This document shows positions 1 to 10,381 of a stretch of DNA of 64,000 nucleotides, piece by piece; position 1 is the stretch's first letter, and the number at the start of each line of letters is the position of its first letter. The DNA comes from Paenirhizobium daejeonense (GTDB taxonomy: Bacteria; Pseudomonadota; Alphaproteobacteria; Rhizobiales; Rhizobiaceae). The translations under genes were made by a program, and so were the position numbers. The DNA lies in assembly GCF_014280875.1 (NCBI RefSeq), contig NZ_JACLAL010000002.1, positions 372,001 to 436,000 on the forward strand. The letters are read 5' to 3'. Under the pieces are notes generated by a model. That model was not told where the DNA came from and did no database searches. It was given only the letters and a program-made list of their open reading frames with translations.

Positions 1-1
1 T

Positions 2-823
2 CATGTGCCGCCGTTCACGCTGGTCTTCCTGCGCCTGTCGATCGCAGCGCTGGCGTTGCATATCTATCTGCACGGCAATCTGGACATCTACCGGCACCTG
101 GCGGCGAACTGGCGTTCCTTCCTCGCGCTCGGCCTGATCAACAACGCCGTGCCCCATACGCTGATCTTTCTCGGCCAGACTCATATCGGCGCGGGGCTCG
201 CCTCGATCCTCAACGCCACCACCCCCGTCTGGACCGTTATCATCGCCAACCGCCTGACTGATGACGAGAAACTGACCGGCACCAAGCTCGCCGGTTGCCT
301 GACGGGCCTTCTCGGCACGATTGTCCTGATCGGCCCGAGCGCGCTTTCCACGAGTTCGATCCCGCTCTGGGCCGTCTGCCTGCCCATCCTCGCCGCCGTC
401 TCCTACGGCTTTGCCGGCATCTACGGCAAACGCTTCAAGGGAATTCCCGCACCGGTCACGGCTACCGGCCAGTTGACGGCATCGTCGATCATCATGCTGC
501 CGGCCTCGCTCCTCATCGACCACCCGTGGAACCTCGACATGCCGCCGGTCGGCGCACTCGCGGCAATCGGAGCGCTCGCCCTCATCTCCACTGCCTTCGC
601 CTACATCCTGTTCTTCCGGATCATGGCGCGTGCCGGCGCCACCAATACGTCACTCGTCACCCTGCTCGTCCCGCCAAGCGCAATCCTGCTCGGCGCCCTC
701 TTCCTCGACGAGCGCATGCATGCTACCGATATGGCAGGCATGGCTCTGATCGGTCTCGGATTGATCATTCTGGATGGCAGATTGGCCGCGCGATGGTCTA
801 ATGCGAGCGTCACGGCCAAATGA
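2..823 (+). CDS. EamA/DMT-family transporter, 5' end cut by window
   Basis: The reading frame is already open at the left edge. The first in-frame start (GTG at 5) begins inside what is normally the first EamA repeat, so the true start lies upstream. About 273 residues remain of a family usually near 300. The protein is almost wholly hydrophobic with about eight to nine membrane segments. It shows the two-repeat plan of drug/metabolite exporters: a charged loop (DDEKLTG) followed by a GLLGTIVLIG helix, and a second repeat ending in a GMALIGLGLIILDG helix. The substrate cannot be read from sequence. The next gene on this strand is a miniprotein over 200 bases downstream, so no operon is implied. 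Confidence 0.85.
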   Translation, partial: HVPPFTLVFLRLSIAALALHIYLHGNLDIYRHLAANWRSFLALGLINNAVPHTLIFLGQTHIGAGLASILNATTPVWTVIIANRLTDDEKLTGTKLAGCLTGLLGTIVLIGPSALSTSSIPLWAVCLPILAAVSYGFAGIYGKRFKGIPAPVTATGQLTASSIIMLPASLLIDHPWNLDMPPVGALAAIGALALISTAFAYILFFRIMARAGATNTSLVTLLVPPSAILLGALFLDERMHATDMAGMALIGLGLIILDGRLAARWSNASVTAK

Positions 824-1041
824 CAGACACTGTCACGCATCAAAACGATCCCGTTTTTGCAAATCACGTTTGTTAAGCAATATTAACAGACGCTCACATT
901 TCTCAAGACATTGATTTTATTCATTTTCGTGACCGGTGCGACAACTTATCCACTGGCCTGCACTGCGCTGCAGCACACAAAACGCTTTTCAACCGACACA
1001 AAACGGACATATTATCTAACGGTCAACACAAGGAGGCAGAC

Positions 1042-1119
1042 ATGGGACTGACCAATTCTCTCAATGTCCTGATCGTCGGTGCGGCGTTTGTGTTCATAGC
1101 GACGATGCTGTTCATCTGA
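1042..1119 (+). CDS. 25-residue single-pass membrane miniprotein
   Basis: ATG at 1042 follows a near-perfect Shine-Dalgarno AAGGAGG (1030-1036) with a 5-base spacer, one of the strongest ribosome sites in the window. The product starts MGLTNSLN and continues as one hydrophobic helix (residues about 8-25) ending in MLFI and TGA. The frame is too short for usual gene callers. It is followed by a rho-independent terminator at 1204-1239, so the unit looks like a monocistronic transcript with its own ribosome site and end. Function is unknown; small inner-membrane proteins of this size often bind and tune larger membrane proteins. The ribosome site and helix are seen; the function is not inferred. 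Confidence 0.6.
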   Translation: MGLTNSLNVLIVGAAFVFIATMLFI

Positions 1120-1203
1120 GTTTTCATGGGTGAACCAACGGCCATCTTAAAGAGATCCCGAGAGGTCCGGCCAAGCCAGTGATGCTTTCCAAATTCAATA
1201 AGA

Positions 1204-1239
1204 AAGGCGCATGAACCGTTACCGGCATGCGCCTTTTTT
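1204..1239 (+). terminator. Rho-independent terminator, probably bidirectional
   Basis: AAGGCGCATG (1204-1213) pairs perfectly with CATGCGCCTT (1226-1235) around a 12-base loop, and the run of T continues to 1239. It ends the miniprotein transcript on the plus strand. Read on the minus strand, the stem is followed by TTTCTTATT, so it can also end the metF transcript that converges from the right. Confidence 0.8.
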
Positions 1240-1276
1240 AATGCCAGAGAACTCCGGCAACGCCTCTATGACAAGG

Positions 1277-2185
1277 TCATGCGGCGGCACCCGCTACAGC
1301 CTGAACGGAAGGCTTCAGGCCGACATTGGCAAGCGTTGCATTCACCAGCGGTGTACGGTTCATCGTATAGAGGTGAAAATCTCCGATACCCCGGCGCACG
1401 AGATCCTCGATCTGTTCGGCAGCAACCTCGGCCGCCACTTCCGCCCTCGCCTGCGGCTGGTCCTCGAGACCCGAGAAACGGTCATCCAGAAAAGACGGAA
1501 CGCTGGAGCCGCACATAGAGGCAAAACGCTTCAACTGGGTGAGGTTCTGGATCGGCATGATACCCGGCACGATCGGAATGGTTATACCCGCTGCGCGCAC
1601 CCGCTCCAGATAACGCTCGAAGATATCGTTATCGAAGAAGAACTGGGTGAGCGCCCTGTGAGCACCCGCATCGACCTTGCGCTTGAGCATGTCGATATCG
1701 GCCGCATCGTCACGGCTCTCCGGATGCTTTTCCGGATAGGCAGATACGGAAATCTCGAAATCGCCCATCTCCCTCAAGCCAGCAACCAGCTCCGCCGCGT
1801 TGGCAAAGCCGCCCGGGTGAGGCTGGTAAGCCGTTCCCATGCCTCCTTGCGGATCGCCGCGTAGGGCCACGAAATGGCGTACACCGACCGCACGAAACTC
1901 GTCCACCACATGACGCACCTCATCCTTCGTCGCACCGACACAGGTCAGGTGGGAGGCCGTGGGCAGAGTGGTTTCAGAGATCAAACGGCGCACCGTGGAA
2001 AGGGTCGGTGCGCGCGTCGTGCCGCCAGCTCCATAGGTCACCGAAACGAAATCCGGGTTCCAGCGCGATAGTTCATCGACCGTCGCCCAGAGCTGGCCTT
2101 CCATCTCTTCCGACTTCGGCGGAAAGAATTCAAAGGAAATGCGCAACTGCGAGCCAGCCTGTTCGTTGTGATCGTTTCTCGCCAT
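1277..2185 (-). CDS. metF: Methylenetetrahydrofolate reductase
   Basis: This FAD-dependent enzyme reduces 5,10-methylene-THF to 5-methyl-THF, the methyl donor for methionine synthesis, in the cytoplasm. The 302-residue product has normal MetF length. It carries the N-terminal FEFFPPK strand (residues 18-24), whose glutamate matches the catalytic Glu28 of E. coli MetF. It also has the VTYGAGG folate/FAD loop, HLTCVGATKDE, the VALRGDP motif, and the IVPGIMPI and FHLYTMNR segments. The ATG at 2185 abuts the TGA of the ArsR-methyltransferase gene (2186-2188) with no gap, so the two genes are translated together. Regulation by that upstream protein through the palindrome at 3223-3238 is likely. 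Confidence 0.97.
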   Translation of the reverse strand: MARNDHNEQAGSQLRISFEFFPPKSEEMEGQLWATVDELSRWNPDFVSVTYGAGGTTRAPTLSTVRRLISETTLPTASHLTCVGATKDEVRHVVDEFRAVGVRHFVALRGDPQGGMGTAYQPHPGGFANAAELVAGLREMGDFEISVSAYPEKHPESRDDAADIDMLKRKVDAGAHRALTQFFFDNDIFERYLERVRAAGITIPIVPGIMPIQNLTQLKRFASMCGSSVPSFLDDRFSGLEDQPQARAEVAAEVAAEQIEDLVRRGIGDFHLYTMNRTPLVNATLANVGLKPSVQAVAGAAA

Positions 2186-3193
2186 TCATATGCTCCCGGT
2201 CTGAAGGGTGGATCCGATGGAAGTTTCGCTATGGGCAGGTACACGCCGGCGGGCAAGCCAGAGAGTGACCGTCAGACCGCCGCCTTTCGGCTGTTCCGGT
2301 TTGAGGTCGACGGCACGCTCCACATCGAGATCGTATTTGGCCAGCCATTCGGCCATCGTCTGGTGCGAGAAGCCGAGGCGCACATGGGCGTGCTCGTCCC
2401 GCAGGTATTCATGATCGTGAGGCGCGAGATCCACAATGGCAAGCCGTCCACCGGGCTTCAGCATGCGGCTCGCCTCGGCCAGCGCCAACTCCGGCTGCGG
2501 CAGGAAGTGCAGCACCTGATGGATCGTCACGAGATCGTATTCGTTGCCGTCGAGCGGCAGGTTCAGGATATCGCCATGGCGAACGGCAGCCTTGAGGATG
2601 CCGGCCTTGTCGAGATTGGCGCGGGCAACCGCCAGCATATCCCGGCTGGCATCGATGCCGACCGCGCGACGGTAGCCATTGGCCAGAAGCTGCAGGATGC
2701 GCCCCGTACCGGTGCCGAGATCCAGCAACGCATCGACCGGCTCGGATCCGATCAGTTGCACCAGCGCCGTCTCGACCGCATCGTCATTCACATGCAATCG
2801 ACGCAGTTCGTCCCATCCGGAGGCATTACGGCTGAAATAGTCCTGCGCGCGCTCCGCCCTCGTCCGCTTGACAGCGGCAAGGCGCTCTCCGTCACGCAAC
2901 AGCACCGGATCGCTGTCCAGCGTCGTGGCAAGCAGCTGACGTGCCAGCGATGCCGCGTCACCATCCTGCTTCAGACGGAAATAGGCCCAGGCGCCCTCCT
3001 GATAGCGGTCCACAAGGCCTGCTTCGGTCAGCAGTTTCAGGTGGCGAGAAATTCGAGGCTGCGACTGGCCGAGAATATCGGTAAGATCGGTGACCGTCAG
3101 GTCGCCGGCAGCAAGCAGAGCAAGCAGACGAAGTCGCGTAGGTTCGCCCGCAGCTTTCAGCAGCTCGACTAGAACGTCTACACCGAACTTCAT
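2186..3193 (-). CDS. ArsR-type regulator fused to SAM-dependent methyltransferase
   Basis: Residues 1-85 form an ArsR winged helix (AAGEPTRLRLLALLAAGDLT, then SQPRISRHLKLLTEAGLV). After a linker, residues about 140-280 form a class I methyltransferase fold with a glycine-rich SAM motif (LLDLGTGTGRILQLL), GIDAS, and a DLVTIHQVLHFL segment. I chose ATG 3193 (335 aa) because it has a GGAGGG ribosome site and starts at the conserved domain edge; the frame stays open to 3337. Its stop touches metF. Fusions of this shape next to metF suggest a sensor of SAM or S-adenosylhomocysteine controlling the methionine cycle, comparable to the ArsR-family SahR regulators. The ligand is inferred. A perfect palindrome sits 30 bases upstream. 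Confidence 0.88.
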   Translation of the reverse strand: MKFGVDVLVELLKAAGEPTRLRLLALLAAGDLTVTDLTDILGQSQPRISRHLKLLTEAGLVDRYQEGAWAYFRLKQDGDAASLARQLLATTLDSDPVLLRDGERLAAVKRTRAERAQDYFSRNASGWDELRRLHVNDDAVETALVQLIGSEPVDALLDLGTGTGRILQLLANGYRRAVGIDASRDMLAVARANLDKAGILKAAVRHGDILNLPLDGNEYDLVTIHQVLHFLPQPELALAEASRMLKPGGRLAIVDLAPHDHEYLRDEHAHVRLGFSHQTMAEWLAKYDLDVERAVDLKPEQPKGGGLTVTLWLARRRVPAHSETSIGSTLQTGSI

Positions 3194-3222
3194 GCGCCCT
3201 CCGCTCAAAAACCAATCAAGAT

Positions 3223-3238
3223 ATAAAGATGTCTTTAT
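3223..3238 (-). promoter_or_regulatory. Perfect 16-bp palindrome, candidate operator of the arsR-metF operon
   Basis: ATAAAGA and TCTTTAT are exact inverted repeats around a 2-base centre. The site lies 30 bases upstream of the chosen start of the ArsR-methyltransferase gene, where promoter and leader should be. ArsR dimers bind short AT-rich palindromes, so this is the best candidate for an autoregulatory site. Binding is inferred. Confidence 0.6.
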
Positions 3239-3320
3239 GTCATTCCCCATACCTACGCAAGAGCTAATTGCGCGACAAGCCCGATTGCCGAGCGTCGGGA
3301 GGTATTGTGGTCGGATCAAA

Positions 3321-3346
3321 CAAAAACGGCCGCACAAGGCGGCCGT
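3321..3346 (-). terminator. Rho-independent terminator of the chemoreceptor gene
   Basis: ACGGCCGC (3326-3333) and GCGGCCGT (3339-3346) form a perfect GC stem with a 5-base loop. On the minus strand the stem is followed by TTTTTG (3321-3326), 25 bases beyond the chemoreceptor stop. Confidence 0.85.
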
Positions 3347-3370
3347 CTGTCTTAGATTGCCGGAAGCGGC

Positions 3371-5650
3371 TCAGAACTCTTCCCACTCGTCCGACTTCAT
3401 GGCCACGGCGGCATTGCCATAAGAGATCGGCGCGGGCCGCGTCCTCACTGGCTCCCGTGCCGGAGCCGGTCGCGCCGAAGCAGGACGGCTGACTGGCTCG
3501 GCGACGGCGGAGCGTTGAGCGGCCTTCCCGGTCCGGAAGCGGGACAGCAGTTCGGCGAGACGTGCACTCTCCTGCGCGAGGCTTGCACCGGCTGCATTCA
3601 TCTCTTCCACCATGGCGGCATTCTGCTGCGTCGCCTGGTCCATGTGGTTGACGGCCGTATTGACCTCGCCAAGCCCCACGGACTGCTCCTGCGCAGCGGT
3701 AGCGATGGCGTCCATGTGAGCATTGATCGACTGCACGAGTTCCGCAATCGAGGAAAGCCCCTCGCCCGTATCGCTTACGAGCTTGACGCCTTCGCTGACG
3801 GCGATTTCGGAATTGGCGATCAGCCCCTTGATTTCCTTTGCCGCATTGGCGGAACGCTGGGCCAGTTCGCGAACTTCCTGTGCGACGACGGCAAACCCCT
3901 TTCCTGCTTCGCCAGCGCGGGCGGCCTCGACGCCGGCGTTAAGCGCCAGCAGGTTGGTCTGGAACGCGATCTCATCGATGACGCCGATGATCTGGCCGAT
4001 CTGCCGCGAGGACTGCTCGATCCGTTCCATTGCGGAAACCGCGTTCGCAACGACGTGACCGGAGCGGTCGGCGCGTTCGCGGGTATTGCGAACCAGATCG
4101 CGAGCCTCGCCTGTCCGCTTCGACGTGGCAGTGACGTTGGCGGTGATTTCCTCCAGCGCTGCAGCGGTTTCCTCGAGTGAAGCAGCCTGCTGCTCCGTGC
4201 GCTTGGCAAGGTTATCGGATGCTTGGGAAATTTCGCCCGAGCCGTTGGTAACGGAACCGGCGACCTGACCAACGCTTTGCAACGCTTCGCGCAGCTGGCG
4301 GACGGACGTGTTGAAGTCGTGGCGCAGAGCCTCGAACTGCGGCGCCAACTGTTCGTTGATTTCGCATAGCATGTCGCCTGCTGCCATCCGCTGCAGACCG
4401 GATGCCAACGCGCCCGTAGCCTTGTTCAGCCGCTCATCAGCTTCGGCCTCGGCGCGCGCCTGCATCTCAACACGCTCGCGCTCCGCTGCAAGGCGGCCCG
4501 CTTCAGCACTCGCCTCCAGCTCCGCGTTACGAAGCGCCGCCTGCCGGAACACCTCCACGGAACGCGCCATACCGCCGATCTCGTCGCGACGATCCGCATA
4601 GGGGATCGGCTTCGCGGTATCGCCCTCCGCGAGCGACTTCATCCGGTCGGCGATGCCATTGATCGAGCGTGAAAGCAACCGGGCGATGACAATTGCCAAT
4701 CCAATCACCAGCAAAACCGCTACAGCAAGCCCGGACAGAAGAACGACCAACCGCATTCGAGCGGCAGCGGCCATGTTGTCGATCATCTGCAGCATCTGAT
4801 CGCCGGTCGCGCGGATTAGATCGGAAACATAGATCCGCCGTTCGTTGTGGGAAGCAATCCAGGCTTCCAGCTCCCCTTCGGCCGCCTGATAAGGCTTGTT
4901 CTCCAGCATAAGCAGCCGGATGCGCTCCATGAGCTGGCCATCCGGACGATCCCAGAACGCCTTATAGCGAGCAAGTATATCCGCCGGAACGGCTTCCGTG
5001 ACGGCCTTCAGGTGAGTCTTGATCAATGTATCACTACGCTGCACCGCGCCGAAGCTCGGGGCCTCCAGCGCGCCCGTCTTGATATAGACTTGCCCCAAAC
5101 GATTGATTGCCTGATAGGCATCGCTAAGCTGCATGAAAGCGTAATAGCCGGCAGCGGCCGTGGCCAGTTGCTGCTCGTTGGCCAGAAGTCCAGCCCGGCG
5201 CGTCATGTCAGAGCCGACAGCAACAATCGGCTGCATGATTTCCAGCGCCAACAACGGCGGCGCCGTGCCATCATCCGTCTTGGCTCGGAATTCCCCGATG
5301 CGCGAAACCCGCTTGTCAAAACTCTCTTTGATCGCCTTCAGCGCCGCGTCTTCATAACCGGCGGCCAGTACATCGTTATAGGCTCGATCCAGCGTCTCGA
5401 TCGCCGCATCCGTCTGGAGCCTCATTGCCGGGATCCTATCTTTCTGCGCGGTGCTCTCGGTCGGAATGGCAATGGCCACCGCCACTCCACTCCGCGCGAG
5501 TTGCGCAAGGCGTGTGGCGCGCTGCAGTTCGTAGCTCTGCAGGTAAGAGAGCCAGCTGAGCCAACCGCCTAGAACCAGAACCGCAAGTAGTGGCACAGCC
5601 GCCAGGCTGGTCAGAAGTATGCGAAACGGCAATTTCCCAAGAAAAGACAT
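3371..5650 (-). CDS. Membrane methyl-accepting chemotaxis protein with NIT-like sensor and CheR tail
   Basis: The 759-residue chemoreceptor has a first membrane helix at about 10-32 and a roughly 280-residue helical periplasmic domain resembling the nitrate/nitrite-sensing (NIT) fold. A second helix lies near 315-338, followed by a HAMP ([16 protein letters not shown]) and a second HAMP-like unit ([10 protein letters not shown]). The signalling hairpin has the invariant tip [19 protein letters not shown] and [13 protein letters not shown]. The protein ends in D-E-W-E-E-F, which fits the xWxxF pentapeptide used to dock CheR/CheB. ATG 5650 is chosen because the sequence upstream of it is not receptor-like. 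It is a lone gene with its own terminator. The ligand is unknown; the NIT assignment rests on domain shape only. Confidence 0.92.
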   Translation of the reverse strand: MSFLGKLPFRILLTSLAAVPLLAVLVLGGWLSWLSYLQSYELQRATRLAQLARSGVAVAIAIPTESTAQKDRIPAMRLQTDAAIETLDRAYNDVLAAGYEDAALKAIKESFDKRVSRIGEFRAKTDDGTAPPLLALEIMQPIVAVGSDMTRRAGLLANEQQLATAAAGYYAFMQLSDAYQAINRLGQVYIKTGALEAPSFGAVQRSDTLIKTHLKAVTEAVPADILARYKAFWDRPDGQLMERIRLLMLENKPYQAAEGELEAWIASHNERRIYVSDLIRATGDQMLQMIDNMAAAARMRLVVLLSGLAVAVLLVIGLAIVIARLLSRSINGIADRMKSLAEGDTAKPIPYADRRDEIGGMARSVEVFRQAALRNAELEASAEAGRLAAERERVEMQARAEAEADERLNKATGALASGLQRMAAGDMLCEINEQLAPQFEALRHDFNTSVRQLREALQSVGQVAGSVTNGSGEISQASDNLAKRTEQQAASLEETAAALEEITANVTATSKRTGEARDLVRNTRERADRSGHVVANAVSAMERIEQSSRQIGQIIGVIDEIAFQTNLLALNAGVEAARAGEAGKGFAVVAQEVRELAQRSANAAKEIKGLIANSEIAVSEGVKLVSDTGEGLSSIAELVQSINAHMDAIATAAQEQSVGLGEVNTAVNHMDQATQQNAAMVEEMNAAGASLAQESARLAELLSRFRTGKAAQRSAVAEPVSRPASARPAPAREPVRTRPAPISYGNAAVAMKSDEWEEF

Positions 5651-6010
5651 CGTCGAAAATCCCTTTGAATATGCTCGCCATGACGGCGACAAGTGACGAA
5701 CGAAGAGGTCACGCCACCATAAAACGAAGTATGCTGCGCAATTAGTTGCCAGACGGTTAGTGCGAGCGCCAATTTGCCGCACGCAAGCGGGCATCAAAAG
5801 AAAAGAGCCGATATAGAAATCGGAAAATTAAAGAAACATCAGAGGCTTGGGCCATTCGAAAGGCAACAAACCGCGATAGAGGGCCGTCATCCATGAGCAT
5901 GATCGGGCCGTAAAGCTTTGACGATCAGCAAATTCTCCGGGACATCTCCAGCCAGCGGCTAGCGCAAGAAACGCGTCTGTAGCCCTTTTTGCGCATTGGA
6001 AATGCACCAA
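5651..6010. other. Non-coding stretch between chemoreceptor and ettA
   Basis: About 360 bases with no credible gene. The part next to 5650 should hold the chemoreceptor promoter and leader on the minus strand, but I could not pick out a convincing -35/-10 pair. The remainder up to the ettA terminator contains only a 60-codon open frame on the minus strand without a ribosome site or recognisable product. Confidence 0.5.
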
Positions 6011-6046
6011 AAAGAGAAAACCCCGCGAACCTACGGTTCGCGGGGT
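6011..6046 (-). terminator. Rho-independent terminator of ettA
   Basis: ACCCCGCGAACC (6020-6031) and GGTTCGCGGGGT (6035-6046) form a perfect 12-bp stem with a 3-base loop. On the minus strand it is followed by TTTTCTCTTTTT, 26 bases past the ettA stop. Confidence 0.9.
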
Positions 6047-6072
6047 CGACCTGTTGATTGTGGTGGCAGTTG

Positions 6073-7722
<1,650 letters not shown>

Positions 7723-8210
7723 CGTTCGGTTGCTCCGCGGATCGAATTGGGAAGTTGCCGCTATGTAGGCGAAAGCGGCAATGGGAGCAATGCGGGCGCG
7801 CCCGTTTTTGTGATTTGCCGCGGTCACCAAAGCCCTTCGGGGTAAAGATGAACTGTTCGCTGGAGCCGTTCGGGCTCGGTGCCCCCCGTCGCTGCAGGTC
7901 CTGCAGTGCTCCGCCGCGAACGCGGCCTGGCGATCAGTCTATCCAACTCACCAAATTGAAGGGGCTGGCATCGCCGACATCAAGAAAAATCCGCAGAAAC
8001 CCAATGGAAATCAGGCTTAGGAAAAACAATCCGCGAGTAAGCCCCGTACGGCCACCATCGCCGACTTGCAAAACCATCAAAGCCCCCGTTCAATAGTCCA
8101 TGGGAGAGGACCACCGCGAAACTAGCCCTGCAGGATTTAACGCCGGATAAACCGGGACCACCATGCAGGCCGCGTGCCGTCGACTTTTCGGCAGAAAAAG
8201 GGGGAGGAAC
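7723..8210. other. Long intergenic region between ettA and a hydrolase gene
   Basis: Nearly 490 bases separate two divergent genes. They must hold the ettA promoter and the hydrolase promoter, which I cannot place exactly. Visible structure includes a 7-bp inverted repeat CTGCAGG-T-CCTGCAG (7892-7906), GC-rich stems around 7860-7925, and one short minus-strand frame at 7934-8077 listed separately. No tRNA or recognisable gene remnant was found. Confidence 0.5.
7934..8077 (-). CDS. Possible 47-residue small membrane protein
   Basis: A minus-strand frame begins ATG at 8077 and ends TGA at 7934-7936. It encodes a product with one clear hydrophobic helix ([16 protein letters not shown]) between a basic N-terminal stretch (GRTGLTRG) and a short tail ([10 protein letters not shown]). 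Positive charge before the helix would orient it with the N-terminus inside. The upstream G-run (ACGGGGG) is a poor but possible ribosome site 5 bases away. I do not recognise the sequence. The call rests on the helix and on its position in an otherwise empty region; it may be chance. Confidence 0.25.
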   Translation of the reverse strand: MVLQVGDGGRTGLTRGLFFLSLISIGFLRIFLDVGDASPFNLVSWID

Positions 8211-9167
8211 ATGTTTACGGAAGCCAGGCGTTTTTCCAGTCCGACGGGAGCATTGATCGCCTATCATCACGAGGCGGCACGCGGCGAGCCGCGCGGCATA
8301 CTGCTGATCTGCCACGGCCTAATCGAGCATTCGCGTCGCTATCACGCCTTCGCCCGTGCGATGGCAGAGGCCGGGTTCCATGTCTATGCGCACGATCATC
8401 GCGGGCATGGGGAGACCACCTGCATCGACGCGCCGCTCGGCCGATTTGCCGGGCGCGGCGGCGTCCACAAGGTGGTCGCCGATGTTCGCGCCATGCGCGA
8501 CATGGCGGTCGCCGAATACCCGAACCTTCCCGTCGTGCTCTTCGGGCACTCCATGGGTGGGCTGATCGCACTGAACACCGCAACAATGCATCCCTATGCC
8601 TTCCGGGCTGTGGCGATCTGGAACTCCAATTTCAATCCCGGCCTCACCGGCCGGTTCGCCCAGGGCGTACTCGCCGCCGAACGCATCCTGAAAGGCTCGG
8701 ACGTCCCAAGCAGTATCCTACCCAAAGCGACCTTTGATGCCTGGGGCCGCTCCATCAAGAACCGCCGGACGCAGTTCGACTGGCTGTCGCGCGACAGAGC
8801 GGAAGTCGACAAATACGCAGGCGATCCGCTTTGCCGGTTTGACGCCAGCGTCTCGATGTGGAGCGACGTTCTGGCACTCACCTTTCGCGGACGCTCTTCC
8901 ACAATGCTGAACCGCCTTCCCCGCGATCTGCCCTTCCATCTCGTTGGCGGCAGCCATGACCCCGCCACTCGTGGCGGCCGCGATATCCTCTGGCTGGAAG
9001 AGCACCTGCGCGACAGCGGCCTCACCAACATCAGCACCCGAATCTATGAAGACATGCGGCACGAAACACTGAATGAAATCGGTAGGGAACGCGCGGTCAG
9101 CGATTTCAGGATCTGGTGCGACCAGGCGGTCAGCAAAGCAGACCGCCTTCTCGAGACCCTGAACTAG
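8211..9167 (+). CDS. Alpha/beta hydrolase, lysophospholipase / monoacylglycerol-lipase type
   Basis: The 318-residue cytosolic hydrolase of the S33/Hydrolase_4 type is likely active on lipid esters. It has the oxyanion segment LLICHGLIEHSRRY, the HDHRGHGET loop typical of monoglyceride-lipase-like enzymes, and the nucleophile elbow GHSMGG (Ser about residue 110). An Asp in GGSHDPATRGG and a His in YEDMRHETLNE complete the triad. ATG 8211 is preceded by GGGGGAGGAAC, a strong ribosome site, and replaces an in-frame start at 8163 that has none. The gene stands alone. The exact ester substrate is unknown; phospholipid recycling is a family-level guess. Confidence 0.85.
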   Translation: MFTEARRFSSPTGALIAYHHEAARGEPRGILLICHGLIEHSRRYHAFARAMAEAGFHVYAHDHRGHGETTCIDAPLGRFAGRGGVHKVVADVRAMRDMAVAEYPNLPVVLFGHSMGGLIALNTATMHPYAFRAVAIWNSNFNPGLTGRFAQGVLAAERILKGSDVPSSILPKATFDAWGRSIKNRRTQFDWLSRDRAEVDKYAGDPLCRFDASVSMWSDVLALTFRGRSSTMLNRLPRDLPFHLVGGSHDPATRGGRDILWLEEHLRDSGLTNISTRIYEDMRHETLNEIGRERAVSDFRIWCDQAVSKADRLLETLN

Positions 9168-9413
9168 CAAGCGAACCGCATTTCGGCGGTCAGCGACAGC
9201 GCCATCACCCACAGGCTCCGACCTCCCACGCAGGCTAGTTCGACGGCAGTCATCAAGCCATCAGAAGAAGGTGAGAGTGTCGCCCGCGCCGCCACACAAA
9301 AGGCGGCTTCGCACCATTCCTGCGGCAAACCGACGCCCGGCATTGTCGAAAGGGAATAACCCCATGAGAGAAATTCAAGTGTTTGCCGGAACACTCCCCG
9401 CTATAGAAAGACC

Positions 9414-10370
9414 ATGATGTCGTCGTCCGCTACATTGGCAGGTACCACCCCCGAAAACAGGATCATGCAGGGCCTCGGGCTGATGATTCTCGCCATGTTG
9501 GTCGCTCCCTGCATCGACATCTTTTCAAAGCTTGCAACAGCCAACACCTCGCCGACCATGATTACCACCGGCCGCTTCCTGTTCCAGGGGCTGTTCATGC
9601 TGCCCATCGTGCTTGCCAACGGCACGTGGCGTGATTTTTCCTGGCGGCTGAGCGGTTATCACGCCATTCGCGCCGCCGTCATCACTCTGTCGATGATCTG
9701 TTTCGTCGCGACGCTTGCCGTCATGCAGGTCGCCGATGCCGTCGCCATCTTCTTCGTCGAACCGATCATCCTGACCGTTCTCGCCAGCATCTTCCTGAAG
9801 GAAACCATCGGCTGGCGCCGCTATACCGCCTGTGCCGTCGGCTTCCTCGGCGCTGTGATCGTCATCCGTCCAAGCTTCGAGGAAGTCGGATTCGTCGCCG
9901 TCCTGCCCATCGTCACCGCCTTCGGTATCGCCATCTTCGCGCTGATGACGCGAGCCTTGTCGCAGCGGGAGAACCCGTGGTCGATGCAGTTCCAGATGTC
10001 ACTCTGGGGTCTGCCGATCGGCGGAGCCCTTCTTGCCTTCGGCGGAGTGACCGGTATCGAGTTTATGGCGCCTTCCATGCCCGACGGGCAGACGCTGCTC
10101 TGGTTTGTCGGCATCGGCTTTTCGGCAGCGCTTTCCGGTATTCTCGCGGTCTATGCCTATCGCGTCGCGCCGGCCTCTGTCCTTGCTCCGATGCAATATC
10201 TGGAAATCGTGTCCGCGACCCTGCTCGGCTGGCTCGTATTCGATGCCTTTCCCGATGCGATCAAATGGCTCGGCATCGCCATCATCATCGGTTCCGGCCT
10301 TTTCATCGTCTGGCGCGAGCGCCGCTTTTCCTCGAAGCCAGTATCAGACAGAAAACCCATTTCCCCATGA
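9414..10370 (+). CDS. EamA/DMT-family transporter, first gene of a three-gene operon
   Basis: The 318-residue inner-membrane protein has about ten helices arranged as two EamA repeats: GLMILAMLVAPCIDIFSKLA with the following helices, and the second repeat from SLWGLPIGGALLAFGG to IIIGSGLFIVW. Its TGA (10368-10370) overlaps a possible ATG (10367) of the CoA-transferase gene, and the better-placed ATG is 12 bases on, so the genes are co-transcribed. ATG 9414 has an in-frame alternative at 9417. The context suggests export or import of an organic acid handled by the two following enzymes. Family is certain, substrate is not. Confidence 0.88.
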   Translation: MMSSSATLAGTTPENRIMQGLGLMILAMLVAPCIDIFSKLATANTSPTMITTGRFLFQGLFMLPIVLANGTWRDFSWRLSGYHAIRAAVITLSMICFVATLAVMQVADAVAIFFVEPIILTVLASIFLKETIGWRRYTACAVGFLGAVIVIRPSFEEVGFVAVLPIVTAFGIAIFALMTRALSQRENPWSMQFQMSLWGLPIGGALLAFGGVTGIEFMAPSMPDGQTLLWFVGIGFSAALSGILAVYAYRVAPASVLAPMQYLEIVSATLLGWLVFDAFPDAIKWLGIAIIIGSGLFIVWRERRFSSKPVSDRKPISP

Positions 10371-10381
10371 CAGGATCGACC

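Noticed and set aside
5828-6010. A 60-codon minus-strand frame between chemoreceptor and ettA
   Set aside because: No ribosome site, no hydrophobic or domain pattern, and it ends in the region leading to the ettA terminator.
7860-7950. A stretch on the minus strand resembling a tRNA D-arm (AGTTGGATAGAC) near GC-rich stems
   Set aside because: No acceptor stem, anticodon arm or T-arm with TTCGA at the right spacing could be assembled around it.
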